From NCBI GenBank assembly GCA_902780635.1, contig CACZGH010000005.1, forward strand, positions 62,001 through 126,000: a DNA stretch of 64,000 nucleotides. The letters run 5' to 3'. Of the stretch, positions 39,566 through 48,642 are shown piece by piece. The notes beneath the pieces were generated by a model, which was not told the DNA's origin, did not search any database, and saw only the letters and a list, made by a program, of their open reading frames with translations. Each line of letters starts with the position of its first letter. Positions within the stretch are counted from its first letter, which is position 1. A program made the position numbers and the translations under genes. The stretch is from an uncultured Prevotellaceae bacterium. Lineage in GTDB: Bacteria; Bacteroidota; Bacteroidia; Bacteroidales; Bacteroidaceae.

Positions 39566-42082
39566 TTACACCCGACTGTTGGCGTCGTCCTCAGTGGGGG
39601 TTGGCTTTTTGCGGAATTGGAAGACAAGGCCGGCGATGATGGAGAGGAAGAGGAGGGCGAGAGAGATATGAGCCACTGTCTCTGTGGTGGCCACCGTTTG
39701 TGGATGGAAGTCGAGGACGACCTCATGTTTGCCGGGCGCCACCTTAAGTGCCCTAAGGATGTAGTTGACCCGTCCGATCTCTGCGGGTTGACCGTCGATG
39801 GTGGCCGTCCATCCCGGGTAATAGATTTCTGAGAAGACCACCACGCCGCCTTTTGCCGACTCCACCGTGTACTTCAGGTTGTTGGGTTGATAAGCCGTGA
39901 TGCTGACACGAGCGGTGCTGTCCTGAGGTGTGCTCTCGCCGAGGATGTCCTTGAACTGGGCGTCGGCCACTGCCTCATGACGCAGGTTGGTCTTCCCCAC
40001 CCCATCAATCTCAGCGTTGGCATTATCGACATAGCTCACCTTGTCAACCATCCATGCGTTGCCCTGTGCAAACGGGTTTTGCAGAGGAGCGGTGGCGCCC
40101 CCTTGCAGCGGCAAGATGAAGTACTTGGTGTTGAGCATATTGATGACAGGGAAGATGCTGTCGCCGGCGACCTGTGTGAAGTCGCCATTGGCAGTCACCA
40201 CCGCCTGCATCGCCTTTTGCATCTCCGGTGCGATATACGCCTCGATCATCTCCTGGTAGCGGCGCAGTTTGGCGGCATGATAACCACCTACGCTCTTATG
40301 GTAGAACGACGTCTCATTCTCATTGAACGTGTTGGAGGCGAAGTTGAGTACCCGATAGTCGAGCGCCTTGTCCTGTAAGATCTGCTCATCGGTAGCCGTC
40401 TTCTCCTGTGGCATTTCCTTGACTGTCTTAGACACGAACATATCATCGTTGAGATAGCGTTTGTTGACCGTCCACATATCCACAAGGCAGATGAGGGTGA
40501 TGATGCCCACCATCCATTTAGCATCAAGCTTGCGTGCCTGATAGAGGAGCAGCATGAGTGTGCCCATCAGGATGATGAGGAACGAGCGCCACGCGTCGGC
40601 GGTGAAGATCGACTCACGCACGCTACGCAGGTTGGAGAGCAGCGGGTTGAGTTGGTCGGCAGGGAACTGGCTGAGCGCCTGCATCTCCGACGAAGACACG
40701 AAGTCGGAGAAGAAGAGCGTAGGTGCGACGGCGAAGAGTAGGCATGCGCCTCCAGTCAGGGCGAAACTCGCATAGAGATATTTGATTTTCTTCTTGAGCA
40801 ACTCGGGCTCATCGACGACCTTCTTCAGTGCCATCATGGCGAGCAGAGGGATGGTAAACTCAGCGATGACCAGTATGGACGCCACTGTGCGGAACTTAGA
40901 ATACATGGGGAAATGGTCGATGAAGAAGTCGGTCAAACCCATGAAGTTGCGGCCCCATGAGAGGAGGATGGAGAGGATGGTGGCTGCGAGCAGCGCCCAC
41001 TTCATCGGTCCCTTGACCACGAAGAGCCCTAGGATGAAGAGCATAAGCACAAAGGCGCCCACGTAGACCGGACCGCTGGTGCCGGGCTGTTCACCCCAGT
41101 ACTGTCCTATCTGACCATAAATCTGATAATAGTTCGGGTCTGCCTTCTCCATGGCGGCTTGGTTGGCAGCGAGTGGCACAGAGGCACCTCCCTTCACGTT
41201 GGGTACGAGCAGTGACCAAGTCTCGCCGATGCCATAGCTCCACTGCGTGATGTAGTCACGCTCCAGTCCGCTGTCGGTTTGGTTGGCGCTGTTTTCCTTC
41301 ACCAGCTCGCTCTTTCCGCGCATCGACTCTTTTTGGTATTGCCAAGTGTGGTAGAGGTTGGAGAGATTGGCACAGATGCCGATGGCAGCAGCCACGACAC
41401 ACACCGCCGACGCCTTGAGGAAGCGCGCCATCTGACGCTCACGGATAGCCTGGAATAAGAAGGCCAATATCATGAAGAAGATGATGAATAGATAGTAATA
41501 GGTCATCTGCACGTGGTTGGCATTGACCTCAAACGCCGCGAAGAGTGCCGTGACGACAAAGCCCCAGAAATATTTGCCTCGGTAGGCCAGGACGATACCC
41601 GCTATCATCGGTGGCAGGTATGCCAAGGCCCACACCTTCCAGATGTGTCCCGCTGCGATGATAATGAAGAAATAACTGGAGAAAGCCCATACGATGGCTC
41701 CTAATACCGCCAATGTCTGCCGGAAATTGAATGCCCTGAGCAGGAGGTAGAACCCGAGGAGGTAGGCGAAGACATACCACACATTGTCGGGCAGCCACAG
41801 GTGCCATGCGTCGACGGCGTGGCTGAGAATATCGGTGCTGTCGTATGACGGAGCCGTCTGATAGGTGGGCATACCACTGAAGGTGGCGTTGGTCCAGCGG
41901 GTGCGCTCGCCCGTGCTCTCGAAATACTCACGCGCCTCCTGTCCAGCCCCCCGTCCTGCGGAAGTATCGTGCTGATAGAGGATCCGTCCTTCGAAGTCGG
42001 CGGGGAAGAAATAAGCGAACGCGATGACTGCAAACAATACGACTGCCAGGAGATCAGGCAGACATTTTTTGAATTTTTCCAT
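39566..42082 (-). CDS. YfhO-like multi-span membrane protein
   Basis: 838 aa with about 12-13 membrane helices and a large non-membrane domain (residues ~560-790) before a last helix. The N-terminus (LVFAVIAFAYFFPADFEGRIL... DTSAGRGAGQEAREYFESTGERTRWTNATFSGMPTYQ) is that of the YfhO family (GT-C-like fold), which in Firmicutes helps glycosylate lipoteichoic acid; in Bacteroidota its role is probably transfer of sugars to a surface polymer, by inference. The gene lies next to fkp in the same direction, 46 nt upstream, so a common role in surface glycans is plausible. Confidence 0.85.
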   Translation of the reverse strand: MEKFKKCLPDLLAVVLFAVIAFAYFFPADFEGRILYQHDTSAGRGAGQEAREYFESTGERTRWTNATFSGMPTYQTAPSYDSTDILSHAVDAWHLWLPDNVWYVFAYLLGFYLLLRAFNFRQTLAVLGAIVWAFSSYFFIIIAAGHIWKVWALAYLPPMIAGIVLAYRGKYFWGFVVTALFAAFEVNANHVQMTYYYLFIIFFMILAFLFQAIRERQMARFLKASAVCVVAAAIGICANLSNLYHTWQYQKESMRGKSELVKENSANQTDSGLERDYITQWSYGIGETWSLLVPNVKGGASVPLAANQAAMEKADPNYYQIYGQIGQYWGEQPGTSGPVYVGAFVLMLFILGLFVVKGPMKWALLAATILSILLSWGRNFMGLTDFFIDHFPMYSKFRTVASILVIAEFTIPLLAMMALKKVVDEPELLKKKIKYLYASFALTGGACLLFAVAPTLFFSDFVSSSEMQALSQFPADQLNPLLSNLRSVRESIFTADAWRSFLIILMGTLMLLLYQARKLDAKWMVGIITLICLVDMWTVNKRYLNDDMFVSKTVKEMPQEKTATDEQILQDKALDYRVLNFASNTFNENETSFYHKSVGGYHAAKLRRYQEMIEAYIAPEMQKAMQAVVTANGDFTQVAGDSIFPVINMLNTKYFILPLQGGATAPLQNPFAQGNAWMVDKVSYVDNANAEIDGVGKTNLRHEAVADAQFKDILGESTPQDSTARVSITAYQPNNLKYTVESAKGGVVVFSEIYYPGWTATIDGQPAEIGRVNYILRALKVAPGKHEVVLDFHPQTVATTETVAHISLALLFLSIIAGLVFQFRKKPTPTEDDANSRV

Positions 42083-42111
42083 TGGTGATAGTTGTTTTGT
42101 CTTTTAGATGA

Positions 42112-42145
42112 CAAAATTACAACTTTTTTATGTAATCTGGACAAA
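42112..42145 (-). promoter_or_regulatory. Candidate promoter of the yfhO-fkp genes
   Basis: Minus strand TTTG (42145-42142) and TAATTTTG (42119-42112) with a 22-nt spacer, slightly long; 30 nt upstream of the ATG. Confidence 0.5.
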
Positions 42146-42174
42146 AATCCATGTTGAATTCAAAAAATAATCTT

Positions 42175-42182
42175 TATTTTTG
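42175..42182 (+). promoter_or_regulatory. -7 element upstream of the GH2 gene
   Basis: TATTTTTG matches TAnnTTTG, with GTTG 18 nt upstream. It would give a 5' leader of about 185 nt that contains the hairpin at 42227 and the heptamer array. Confidence 0.5.
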
Positions 42183-42226
42183 CAAATGAGATAAGGAGGA
42201 GGAGCGAGGGGACAGGACTGGTGCAG

Positions 42227-42362
42227 GCTGCAACAATGTTGCAGCATAGATAACAGGGGCGACTGAAAAGCGAAAGGCTGAAAAGCAAAAGGCGAAGAGC
42301 AAAAAGCTAAAAGCGAACCGCGAAAAGCGAAAAACAAAAAACAAAGAACGAAAAACAAAAAG
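42227..42362 (+). repeat. Hairpin GCTGCAAC-AAT-GTTGCAGC plus heptamer array
   Basis: Perfect hairpin 42227-42245, tail ATAGATAAC, then about thirteen 7-nt units (GCGAAAG, GCTGAAA, AGCAAAA, AGCGAAC, ... AACAAAA) from 42270 to 42362. The array ends 15 nt before the GH2 ATG, inside the predicted leader. Confidence 0.85.
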
Positions 42363-42376
42363 AAACTACTAACATA

Positions 42377-44923
42377 ATGAAAAAGAACTACTTGATACTA
42401 ATGATGATGGTGCTCACGATGAGTATGCAGACACTCTCCACGGGGGCACAATCAACCACAACGGGGGTGCGGACACCCAAGATGAAGGCTCAAACACTCA
42501 CAATGAGGACACTGAAAAGCGTGGAGAGCACACAGGCACCCACGACAAAGCCGCAGGCATCCACGGTGAACCCACAGACACGTGTGGTGAAGAACCTTAA
42601 CTTCGGATGGAAATTTCATGAGGGTGACGTGGCAGGTGCCGCAGAGCCATCCTTTGATGACCATGCTTGGCGCAACGTGGACCTGCCTCACGACTTCCAA
42701 ATTGAACAGCCGTGGGTGGCACCCGCTGCCGATGAAAAAGCAGACAACAGCGATGTGGGCGCCAACATCAAGAGTAGGCTGTCGTCACGCGGTTTCAAAG
42801 AGATGGGCAAGGGGTGGTACCGCTACGAGTTGCCCCTGACCGACGACCTGCGTGGCCGTCGGCTGTTGCTCGACTTTGAGGGTATCATGTACGTTGGTGA
42901 CGTCTACCTCAACGGGAAGCGCATTGGCGGCACCGACTATGGTTATGTAGGTTTCGACATCGACATCACCAAGGAAGTGAAATGGGGTGAGAAAAACATC
43001 CTGGCCGTAATGGCCGACACGCGTGAGCCCAACAACTCACGCTGGTATACTGGAGGTGGTCTGTTCCGTGATGTTCATCTCATCGCCACCGACCCCATCC
43101 TCTACTTCACCCGTCATCCCCTCTATATCACCACCGAGGTGACCGGCATCACCTCACCCACCTCAGCCAAACAAGCCACTATCCACATTCAGATGGAGAA
43201 CGGCTGTTATCTGAAAGACAACCCCGAGACCGTGTCGGTGGGTCTGCGTATCCTGGACATGGACGGGAAGGTGGTGGTGGACCAGCGTGAGGACGTGCGG
43301 CGCAACAGAAAGTTACGCATACAGGAAATGGAACTTGCACCTGTGACAATCCCCTCCCCCACCCTATGGGACTGCGACGCCAGCCGCCCTGCCCTTTACA
43401 CCGCAGAACTGACCCTTTACGGCACCGATGGAACTGCTACCGACTGTGTGAAGCAGCGTTTCGGCATCCGCCAAGTGGAGTTTGGCCCCTCCTACGGCAT
43501 GAAGCTCAACGGTCGTAAGGTGCTGCTCAAAGGCATCGCCAACCACCACACCTTAGGTGCCCTAGGTGCCGCCGCCTACCCTAGTGCCATCGAGAAGCGG
43601 CTGCAGTTGCTCAAAGACTACGGCTTCAACCACCTGCGCACCTCACACAACCCCTACAGCAAGTCGCTCCTCGACCTTTGCGACGAGTATGGCATCCTGG
43701 TGGTGGACGAGTTGTATGACAAATGGCTCGACCAATACTGTGGCGGCCGCGCTCCATGGCTGACACTGTGGCAGCATGACCTCCCCGAGTGGATCAAGCG
43801 CGACAGGAATCACCCCTCTGTGGTGCTGTGGAGCTTAGGCAACGAGTTGCAGACCTACACCAACCTTCCCTTCAACGACTGGGGTGTGACCCCTTACCGG
43901 ATGCAAAAGGCACTGTTGCACCGCTATGACACCACCCGTCTGGTGACCGTGGCCATGCACCCCCGTGGGCGCGACCACTACACCGACTCACTGCCAGCAC
44001 CGCTGGCCAAAGAGACTGACATCCAAGCCTATAACTACCGTTATATGTACTTCCCCGGCGACGGTCGTCGTTTCCCCTGGATGAACTTCTACCAGAGCGA
44101 GGCATCAATCGCCGCAATGGGACCTAACTACTTCGAGATGAACCTCGACAAGGTGATCGGCTTAGCATACTGGGGCGCTATCGACTACTTAGGCGAGAGC
44201 CAAGGGTGGCCTGCGAAAGGATGGGCACAAGGTGTCTTCGACATCTCCTTAGAGCCCAAGCCTAAGGCCTACTTCCTGAGGAGCTATTTCAAGCCCGAGG
44301 AGCCCTTAGTACATATCGGCATCATAGACAGTAAGGGCGACATGATGTGGAACGGCGTACAGACCGGCAACGACGGCATGAGCGACCACTGGAACCGTGC
44401 CGCGGGCGATGAACTGTCGCTCTACACCTACACTAATGCCGACGAGGTAGAACTGAGGGTGAACGGCCATTCTCTGGGAAAGAAGAACAACCCTGTGGAC
44501 GACCCGAAACACCGCAACCAGATCAGATGGGAGCATGTGAAATATGAGCCGGGGAACATCGAGGCCATAGGCTACCGTGACGGACGTGAAGTGTGCCGCC
44601 ATCGTATCGAGACCACAGGCGACGCTGTGAAACTAAGACTGACCGCCGACAACCCTTCGTGGCAAGCCGATGGCACCGACCTGCAGCACATCCGTGTAGA
44701 AGCCGTGGACAAGAAAGGACGCCGTGTGAAGAGTGCCCAAACAGAACTAAAATTCAGTGTAGAGGGTGACGCCCGTATCGTGGCTGTGAGCAGCGGCGAC
44801 CACAACAGCGACGAACTGAACGTGACTGACCACCGACGGCTGTATAACGGCAGCGCATTAGTGATCCTGCGCGCCGGAAAGACGGCTGGAGAGGTGAAAC
44901 TAAAAGTAGAGACCTCACACTAG
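42377..44923 (+). CDS. Glycoside hydrolase family 2 (beta-galactosidase-like)
   Basis: 848 aa, secreted (MKKNYLILMMMVLTMSMQTLSTGA signal). Domains: an unusual Thr/Lys/Gln-rich spacer (residues ~25-70), sugar-binding domain (RVVKNLNFGWKFHEGDV, ~72-250), Ig-like domain, TIM barrel (~370-640) and a C-terminal Ig-like extension. The acid/base is Glu490 in LWSLGNELQ, the nucleophile probably Glu607 in DYLGESQGWP. Family members include galactosidases, glucuronidases and mannosidases; substrate is inferred as a host or plant glycan. It is the first gene of a pair with the GH106 enzyme. Confidence 0.92.
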   Translation: MKKNYLILMMMVLTMSMQTLSTGAQSTTTGVRTPKMKAQTLTMRTLKSVESTQAPTTKPQASTVNPQTRVVKNLNFGWKFHEGDVAGAAEPSFDDHAWRNVDLPHDFQIEQPWVAPAADEKADNSDVGANIKSRLSSRGFKEMGKGWYRYELPLTDDLRGRRLLLDFEGIMYVGDVYLNGKRIGGTDYGYVGFDIDITKEVKWGEKNILAVMADTREPNNSRWYTGGGLFRDVHLIATDPILYFTRHPLYITTEVTGITSPTSAKQATIHIQMENGCYLKDNPETVSVGLRILDMDGKVVVDQREDVRRNRKLRIQEMELAPVTIPSPTLWDCDASRPALYTAELTLYGTDGTATDCVKQRFGIRQVEFGPSYGMKLNGRKVLLKGIANHHTLGALGAAAYPSAIEKRLQLLKDYGFNHLRTSHNPYSKSLLDLCDEYGILVVDELYDKWLDQYCGGRAPWLTLWQHDLPEWIKRDRNHPSVVLWSLGNELQTYTNLPFNDWGVTPYRMQKALLHRYDTTRLVTVAMHPRGRDHYTDSLPAPLAKETDIQAYNYRYMYFPGDGRRFPWMNFYQSEASIAAMGPNYFEMNLDKVIGLAYWGAIDYLGESQGWPAKGWAQGVFDISLEPKPKAYFLRSYFKPEEPLVHIGIIDSKGDMMWNGVQTGNDGMSDHWNRAAGDELSLYTYTNADEVELRVNGHSLGKKNNPVDDPKHRNQIRWEHVKYEPGNIEAIGYRDGREVCRHRIETTGDAVKLRLTADNPSWQADGTDLQHIRVEAVDKKGRRVKSAQTELKFSVEGDARIVAVSSGDHNSDELNVTDHRRLYNGSALVILRAGKTAGEVKLKVETSH

Positions 44924-44938
44924 GGGATGGGAATAGAG

Positions 44939-45020
44939 GAGCTAGATGGTCTAGATAGTCTAGATGATCTAGATAGTCTAGATAGTCTAGATAGTCTAGA
45001 AAATCTAGATCTTCTAGATA
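44939..45020 (+). repeat. 9-nt tandem repeat TCTAGATAG before GH106
   Basis: About eight units of TCTAGATAG with variants (GGTCTAGAT, GATCTAGAT, AATCTAGAT), giving seven or more TCTAGA palindromes between the GH2 stop and the GH106 ATG. An in-frame ATG at 44927 would turn it into an Asp/Leu/Ser-rich peptide, which I reject as a start. Confidence 0.85.
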
Positions 45021-45058
45021 AAAAGCAGAAAAAAAGAAACAAAAAACTATACAAAACA

Positions 45059-47623
45059 ATGAGAAATATCATCATATCACTGATGCTAGTGGCAGGTAGT
45101 ATGGCTACAGTGGCGCAGACCTGGCCAGAGGCCACCCGTGAGGCGAAAGCCGGCACCCGCTGGTGGTGGCTGGGCTCGGCTGTGGACAAAGACAACCTCA
45201 AATGGAGCTTAGATGAATACGCTCGCGCCGGCATCGGTGCGGTGGAGATTACCCCCCTCTACGGTGTGGTGGGCAATGAGAAGAACGAGATCAGTTTTCT
45301 ATCACCACGATGGATGCAAGCCCTGCGTGATGTCGAGGATATCGCAGCCGCTGACGGTATCGAGGTAGATATGAACAACGGCACGGGATGGCCCTTCGGT
45401 GGTCCAGAGGTACCCATCGACGAGGCTGCCTGTAAGGTGGTGTTCGTCGACACCCTCCTTCATGCCAAGAGCGTAGATGTGAGTAAACTCGACCTGCCTG
45501 CACCGGAGAAAGAGCGTCCATACGCCCGTCTGCAATGCGTGAAAGCCTTCAACACCGGTGCTGACACCTGGAGAGTGATCGCCGTCTACGCCAGCCGCAC
45601 CCGTCAGCAGGTGAAACGTGCTGCCCCCGGTGGCGAAGGATATGTGATCGACCATTTTGACCGCGAAGCTGTGCGCCACTATCTCAACCGTTTTGAGAAA
45701 GCTTTCGCCGAGAGCGGTGTGCCCTACCCTCACACCTTCTTCAATGACAGTTACGAAGTGTACGGAGCCAACTGGACCCCCACACTCTTCGAAGAATTCA
45801 AGGCACGCCGTGGCTATGCCCTGGAAGACCACCTGCCAGAGTTGCTCGGTTATGTGGATGACGGCAACCGTGTGCTCTCCGACTACCGTGAGACCCTCAG
45901 TGACCTGCTCTACGAGAACTTCACTCAGCAATGGGTGGCATGGGCCCACTCACATGGTGTGGAAGTGCGCAACCAAGCCCACGGCTCTCCCGCCAATCTG
46001 CTCGACCTCTACGCCATGGTAGACATCCCCGAGATTGAAGGCTTCGGTCTTTCAGAATTCGGCATCAAGGGTTTGCGCACCGACTCCGGTTTCACCCGTA
46101 AGAACTACAGCGACGTGTCGATGCTGAAATATGCGCCGTCGGCCGCCCACGTAATGGGCAAACGATACACCTCCAGTGAGACCTTCACCTGGCTGACTGA
46201 GCATTTCCGCACTTCCCTCTCTCAGATGAAGCCCGACCTCGACCTGATGTTCACCTGCGGTGTGAACCATGTCTTTTTCCACGGCTCTTGCTACTCGCCG
46301 AAAGACGATCCCTGGCCAGGATGGCGTTTCTATGCCTCGATTGATATGACCCCCAACAACAGCATCTGGCGTGATGCCCCCTATCTGATGAATTATATCG
46401 AGCGCTGCCAGCGTTTTCTGCAATGGGGTCAGCCCGACAACGACTTCTTGGTATACCTGCCCGTGCGTGACATGTGGGCCAAGCGCCACTCCCAAGGCGA
46501 GAAAGGTCTGCTGATGCAGTTTGACATCCACGCCATGGACCAGAAAGCTCCTGAGTTTATCAGCAGCATCCTGCGTATCGACTCCTTGGGCTACGACTGC
46601 GACTATATCTCTGACCGTCAGCTCGCTAAGGTGACAATGAAAGACGGCCAACTCATGACCGAGGGCGGCACCCGCTACAACGGCCTTATCATCCCTACGG
46701 GCACCACAATCACCAATGAACTGAAAGCCCTGCTATCGAAGATGGGCAACCTAGTGGTCTATGGCGAAGATGACCAACAGCTCTCTCGCCTGGCCAAGGC
46801 CGAGCAGATGAAGAGTGAGCTGGGGCTGCGCGCCATCCGTCGCACGAACGCCACCGGCCATCACTACTTCATCGCCAACCTGACAGAAAAAGACGTTGAC
46901 GCTGTGGTACCTGTCGTGGCACCCTGCAAAAAAGCGTTCTGGTTCAATCCCCTCAACGGAGAGATCGTACAGGCAGAGACAGCCGACAACAAGGTAAGGA
47001 TCTGTCTGCGCTCCGGCGAGTCGATGATTCTGCAGACCTATGCTGTAGGCGAGATGGTTAACGCAATGCGTCCGCAACCCGTCAATACCTGTCTACATCA
47101 GGCACGTCCTCATACTGAAGAAGTCATCGACCTGAGAAACCTGCCCTGGACACTCTCCTTCACAGAGGAAGCGCCCCGTGTGGAAGAGACCTACCAACTA
47201 AAAGAACTTCAGACGTGGGAGACACTGAGCGACGCCGCCGGCACCACCATGGGCACCGGCGTGTATACCACCACCGTGAAACTCAACAAGAAACAGTCTT
47301 TCAAGCAGTGGGTCATCGACTTAGGTGACGTGCGCGAGAGTGCCCGCGTATACATCAACGGCCAATTGATCGGCTGCGCCTGGTGCGTCCCCTTCACCCT
47401 CGACTGCGGACAAGCGCTACACAAAGGCAAAAACGAAATACGCATCGAGGTGACCAACCTGCCTGCCAACCGCATCGCCGCACTGGACCGTGCAGGGGTG
47501 AAATGGCGCAAGATGAAAGAAATCAATGTGGTGGATATCAACTACAAACGCACCACCTATGAGGGTTGGGAACCAGTGAAGAGCGGCCTGGCATCGACAG
47601 TGAAGTTGGTAGAGAAGAAGTAA
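45059..47623 (+). CDS. Glycoside hydrolase family 106-like (alpha-L-rhamnosidase)
   Basis: 854 aa from the ATG at 45059 (MRNIIISLMLVAGSMATVAQ), a normal signal peptide; the frame is open further upstream only through the 9-nt repeat. The mature start TRWWWLGSAVDKDNLKWSLD and AGIGAVEITPLYG match GH106 enzymes, which remove L-rhamnose from pectin or plant glycans. The TIM-barrel half spans about 30-500 and the C-terminal region carries a beta-sandwich with RVYINGQLIGCAW-like carbohydrate-binding features. Together with the GH2 enzyme and the hexuronate transporter it suggests rhamnogalacturonan-type or similar substrates. Confidence 0.8.
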   Translation: MRNIIISLMLVAGSMATVAQTWPEATREAKAGTRWWWLGSAVDKDNLKWSLDEYARAGIGAVEITPLYGVVGNEKNEISFLSPRWMQALRDVEDIAAADGIEVDMNNGTGWPFGGPEVPIDEAACKVVFVDTLLHAKSVDVSKLDLPAPEKERPYARLQCVKAFNTGADTWRVIAVYASRTRQQVKRAAPGGEGYVIDHFDREAVRHYLNRFEKAFAESGVPYPHTFFNDSYEVYGANWTPTLFEEFKARRGYALEDHLPELLGYVDDGNRVLSDYRETLSDLLYENFTQQWVAWAHSHGVEVRNQAHGSPANLLDLYAMVDIPEIEGFGLSEFGIKGLRTDSGFTRKNYSDVSMLKYAPSAAHVMGKRYTSSETFTWLTEHFRTSLSQMKPDLDLMFTCGVNHVFFHGSCYSPKDDPWPGWRFYASIDMTPNNSIWRDAPYLMNYIERCQRFLQWGQPDNDFLVYLPVRDMWAKRHSQGEKGLLMQFDIHAMDQKAPEFISSILRIDSLGYDCDYISDRQLAKVTMKDGQLMTEGGTRYNGLIIPTGTTITNELKALLSKMGNLVVYGEDDQQLSRLAKAEQMKSELGLRAIRRTNATGHHYFIANLTEKDVDAVVPVVAPCKKAFWFNPLNGEIVQAETADNKVRICLRSGESMILQTYAVGEMVNAMRPQPVNTCLHQARPHTEEVIDLRNLPWTLSFTEEAPRVEETYQLKELQTWETLSDAAGTTMGTGVYTTTVKLNKKQSFKQWVIDLGDVRESARVYINGQLIGCAWCVPFTLDCGQALHKGKNEIRIEVTNLPANRIAALDRAGVKWRKMKEINVVDINYKRTTYEGWEPVKSGLASTVKLVEKK

Positions 47624-47639
47624 TATCCCGACATGACCA

Positions 47640-47774
47640 AAACTGACACCCTGACCTGACCTGACCTAACACCCCTCCCTGACCTCCCCAAAGGGGAGGA
47701 GGTAGAAAGGCGAAGGACGAAAGGCAGACTAAAAGCGAAAAGTGAAAGACGAAAAGCGAAAAGCAAAACAAGAT
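47640..47774 (+). repeat. C-rich hairpin plus heptamer array before the nucleosidase gene
   Basis: TGACCTGACCTGACCT boxes, an ACACCCCTCCCT box, CCTCCCC-AAA-GGGGAGG (47683-47699), AGGTAGAAA, then 7-nt units (GGCGAAG, GACGAAA, AGCGAAA, GTGAAAG ...) up to the ATG at 47775. Confidence 0.85.
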
Positions 47775-48458
47775 ATGAAAATAGGAATTATTGTGGCGAT
47801 GGAGAAAGAACTGAAGCAGTTGAAAGGGCTGCTGAGTTCTCCTGTCACAGAGAAACAACACACGAAGGAGTTTTTTAGGGGTAAAATCGATGACCACGAG
47901 GTGATTTTACAGCAGTGCGGCATTGGCAAGGTGAATGCCGCCATTGGCACTGTGGAGATGATCGATGCCTACCATCCTGACCTTATCGTGTCGAGCGGAT
48001 GCGCCGGCGGCGCCAGTACACAACTGAAAATCACGGACGTGGTGGTGGGCACCCATTATACCTACCACGACGTGTACTGCGGCGATGAGGTGACCTACGG
48101 CCAGATGGTTGGCATGCCCGCCCAGTATGAGGCATCCGAAAAACTGGTGCAGCAAGCGCTGAGCTTAGACTGCGGTGTCGGTGTCCACGCCGGTCTGATT
48201 GTGAGCGGCGACTGGTTTGTCAACAGCAAGGAGAAGATACGCGAGATTTTGGGGCACTTCCCTGACGCTTTGGCTGTGGACATGGAGAGTTGCTCCATTG
48301 CACAGACCTGCTATCTATATGGAGTACCTTTCGTGTCGTTCCGCATCATCAGCGACATCCCTTTGGTTGACACCGACGCCTCGCAGTACTATGACTTCTG
48401 GGACCGTGTGGCAGAAGGGTCCTTCCAAGTGACACGGTCTTTCGTGGAAAGGCTGTGA
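47775..48458 (+). CDS. mtn: 5'-methylthioadenosine/S-adenosylhomocysteine nucleosidase
   Basis: 227 aa from the ATG at 47775 (MKIGIIVAMEKELKQL), the usual MTAN start; a GTG at 47742 would only add repeat-derived residues. The enzyme splits methylthioadenosine and S-adenosylhomocysteine, feeding the methionine salvage and activated methyl cycle. Conserved points: Glu12 (AMEKEL), the purine-site block VDMESCSIAQ and the catalytic Asp in FRIISDIPLVD. It is directly after the GH106 gene but separated by a repeat element, so cotranscription is possible. Confidence 0.93.
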   Translation: MKIGIIVAMEKELKQLKGLLSSPVTEKQHTKEFFRGKIDDHEVILQQCGIGKVNAAIGTVEMIDAYHPDLIVSSGCAGGASTQLKITDVVVGTHYTYHDVYCGDEVTYGQMVGMPAQYEASEKLVQQALSLDCGVGVHAGLIVSGDWFVNSKEKIREILGHFPDALAVDMESCSIAQTCYLYGVPFVSFRIISDIPLVDTDASQYYDFWDRVAEGSFQVTRSFVERL

Positions 48459-48505
48459 AAAGATGGCCACGAGGGGATGGCTACAAGAGACAGCTGCAAG
48501 AGATG

Positions 48506-48524
48506 GCTGCGATAAAATCGCAGC
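48506..48524. repeat. Palindromic hairpin GCTGCGAT-AAA-ATCGCAGC
   Basis: Perfect 8-bp stem with AAA loop, tail TTACGGAGAA. Preceded by two related imperfect blocks (GATGGCTACAAGAGACAGCTGC). Confidence 0.75.
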
Positions 48525-48575
48525 TTACGGAGAAGGAAGGAGACAACTGAGATTCCTTGGAAGAGGACGGCTGAT

Positions 48576-48618
48576 ACAAAAGAAAAGGCTACGATATCAT
48601 CGCAGCCTTTTCTTTTGT
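48576..48618. terminator. Bidirectional terminator between mtn and typA
   Basis: A 20-bp stem with one mismatch and an ATC loop; the centre is the GGCTACGAT...ATCGCAGCC version of the palindromic hairpin, flanked by AAAAGAAAA / TTTTCTTTT, which supply T-tracts on both strands. Genes converge here. Confidence 0.85.
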
Positions 48619-48642
48619 GTATTTTTATTCTTTTATGCCTTT

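Noticed and set aside
44927-45058. N-terminal extension of GH106 (Asp/Leu/Ser repeats)
   Set aside because: Encoded by the 9-nt TCTAGATAG repeat and would bury the signal peptide.
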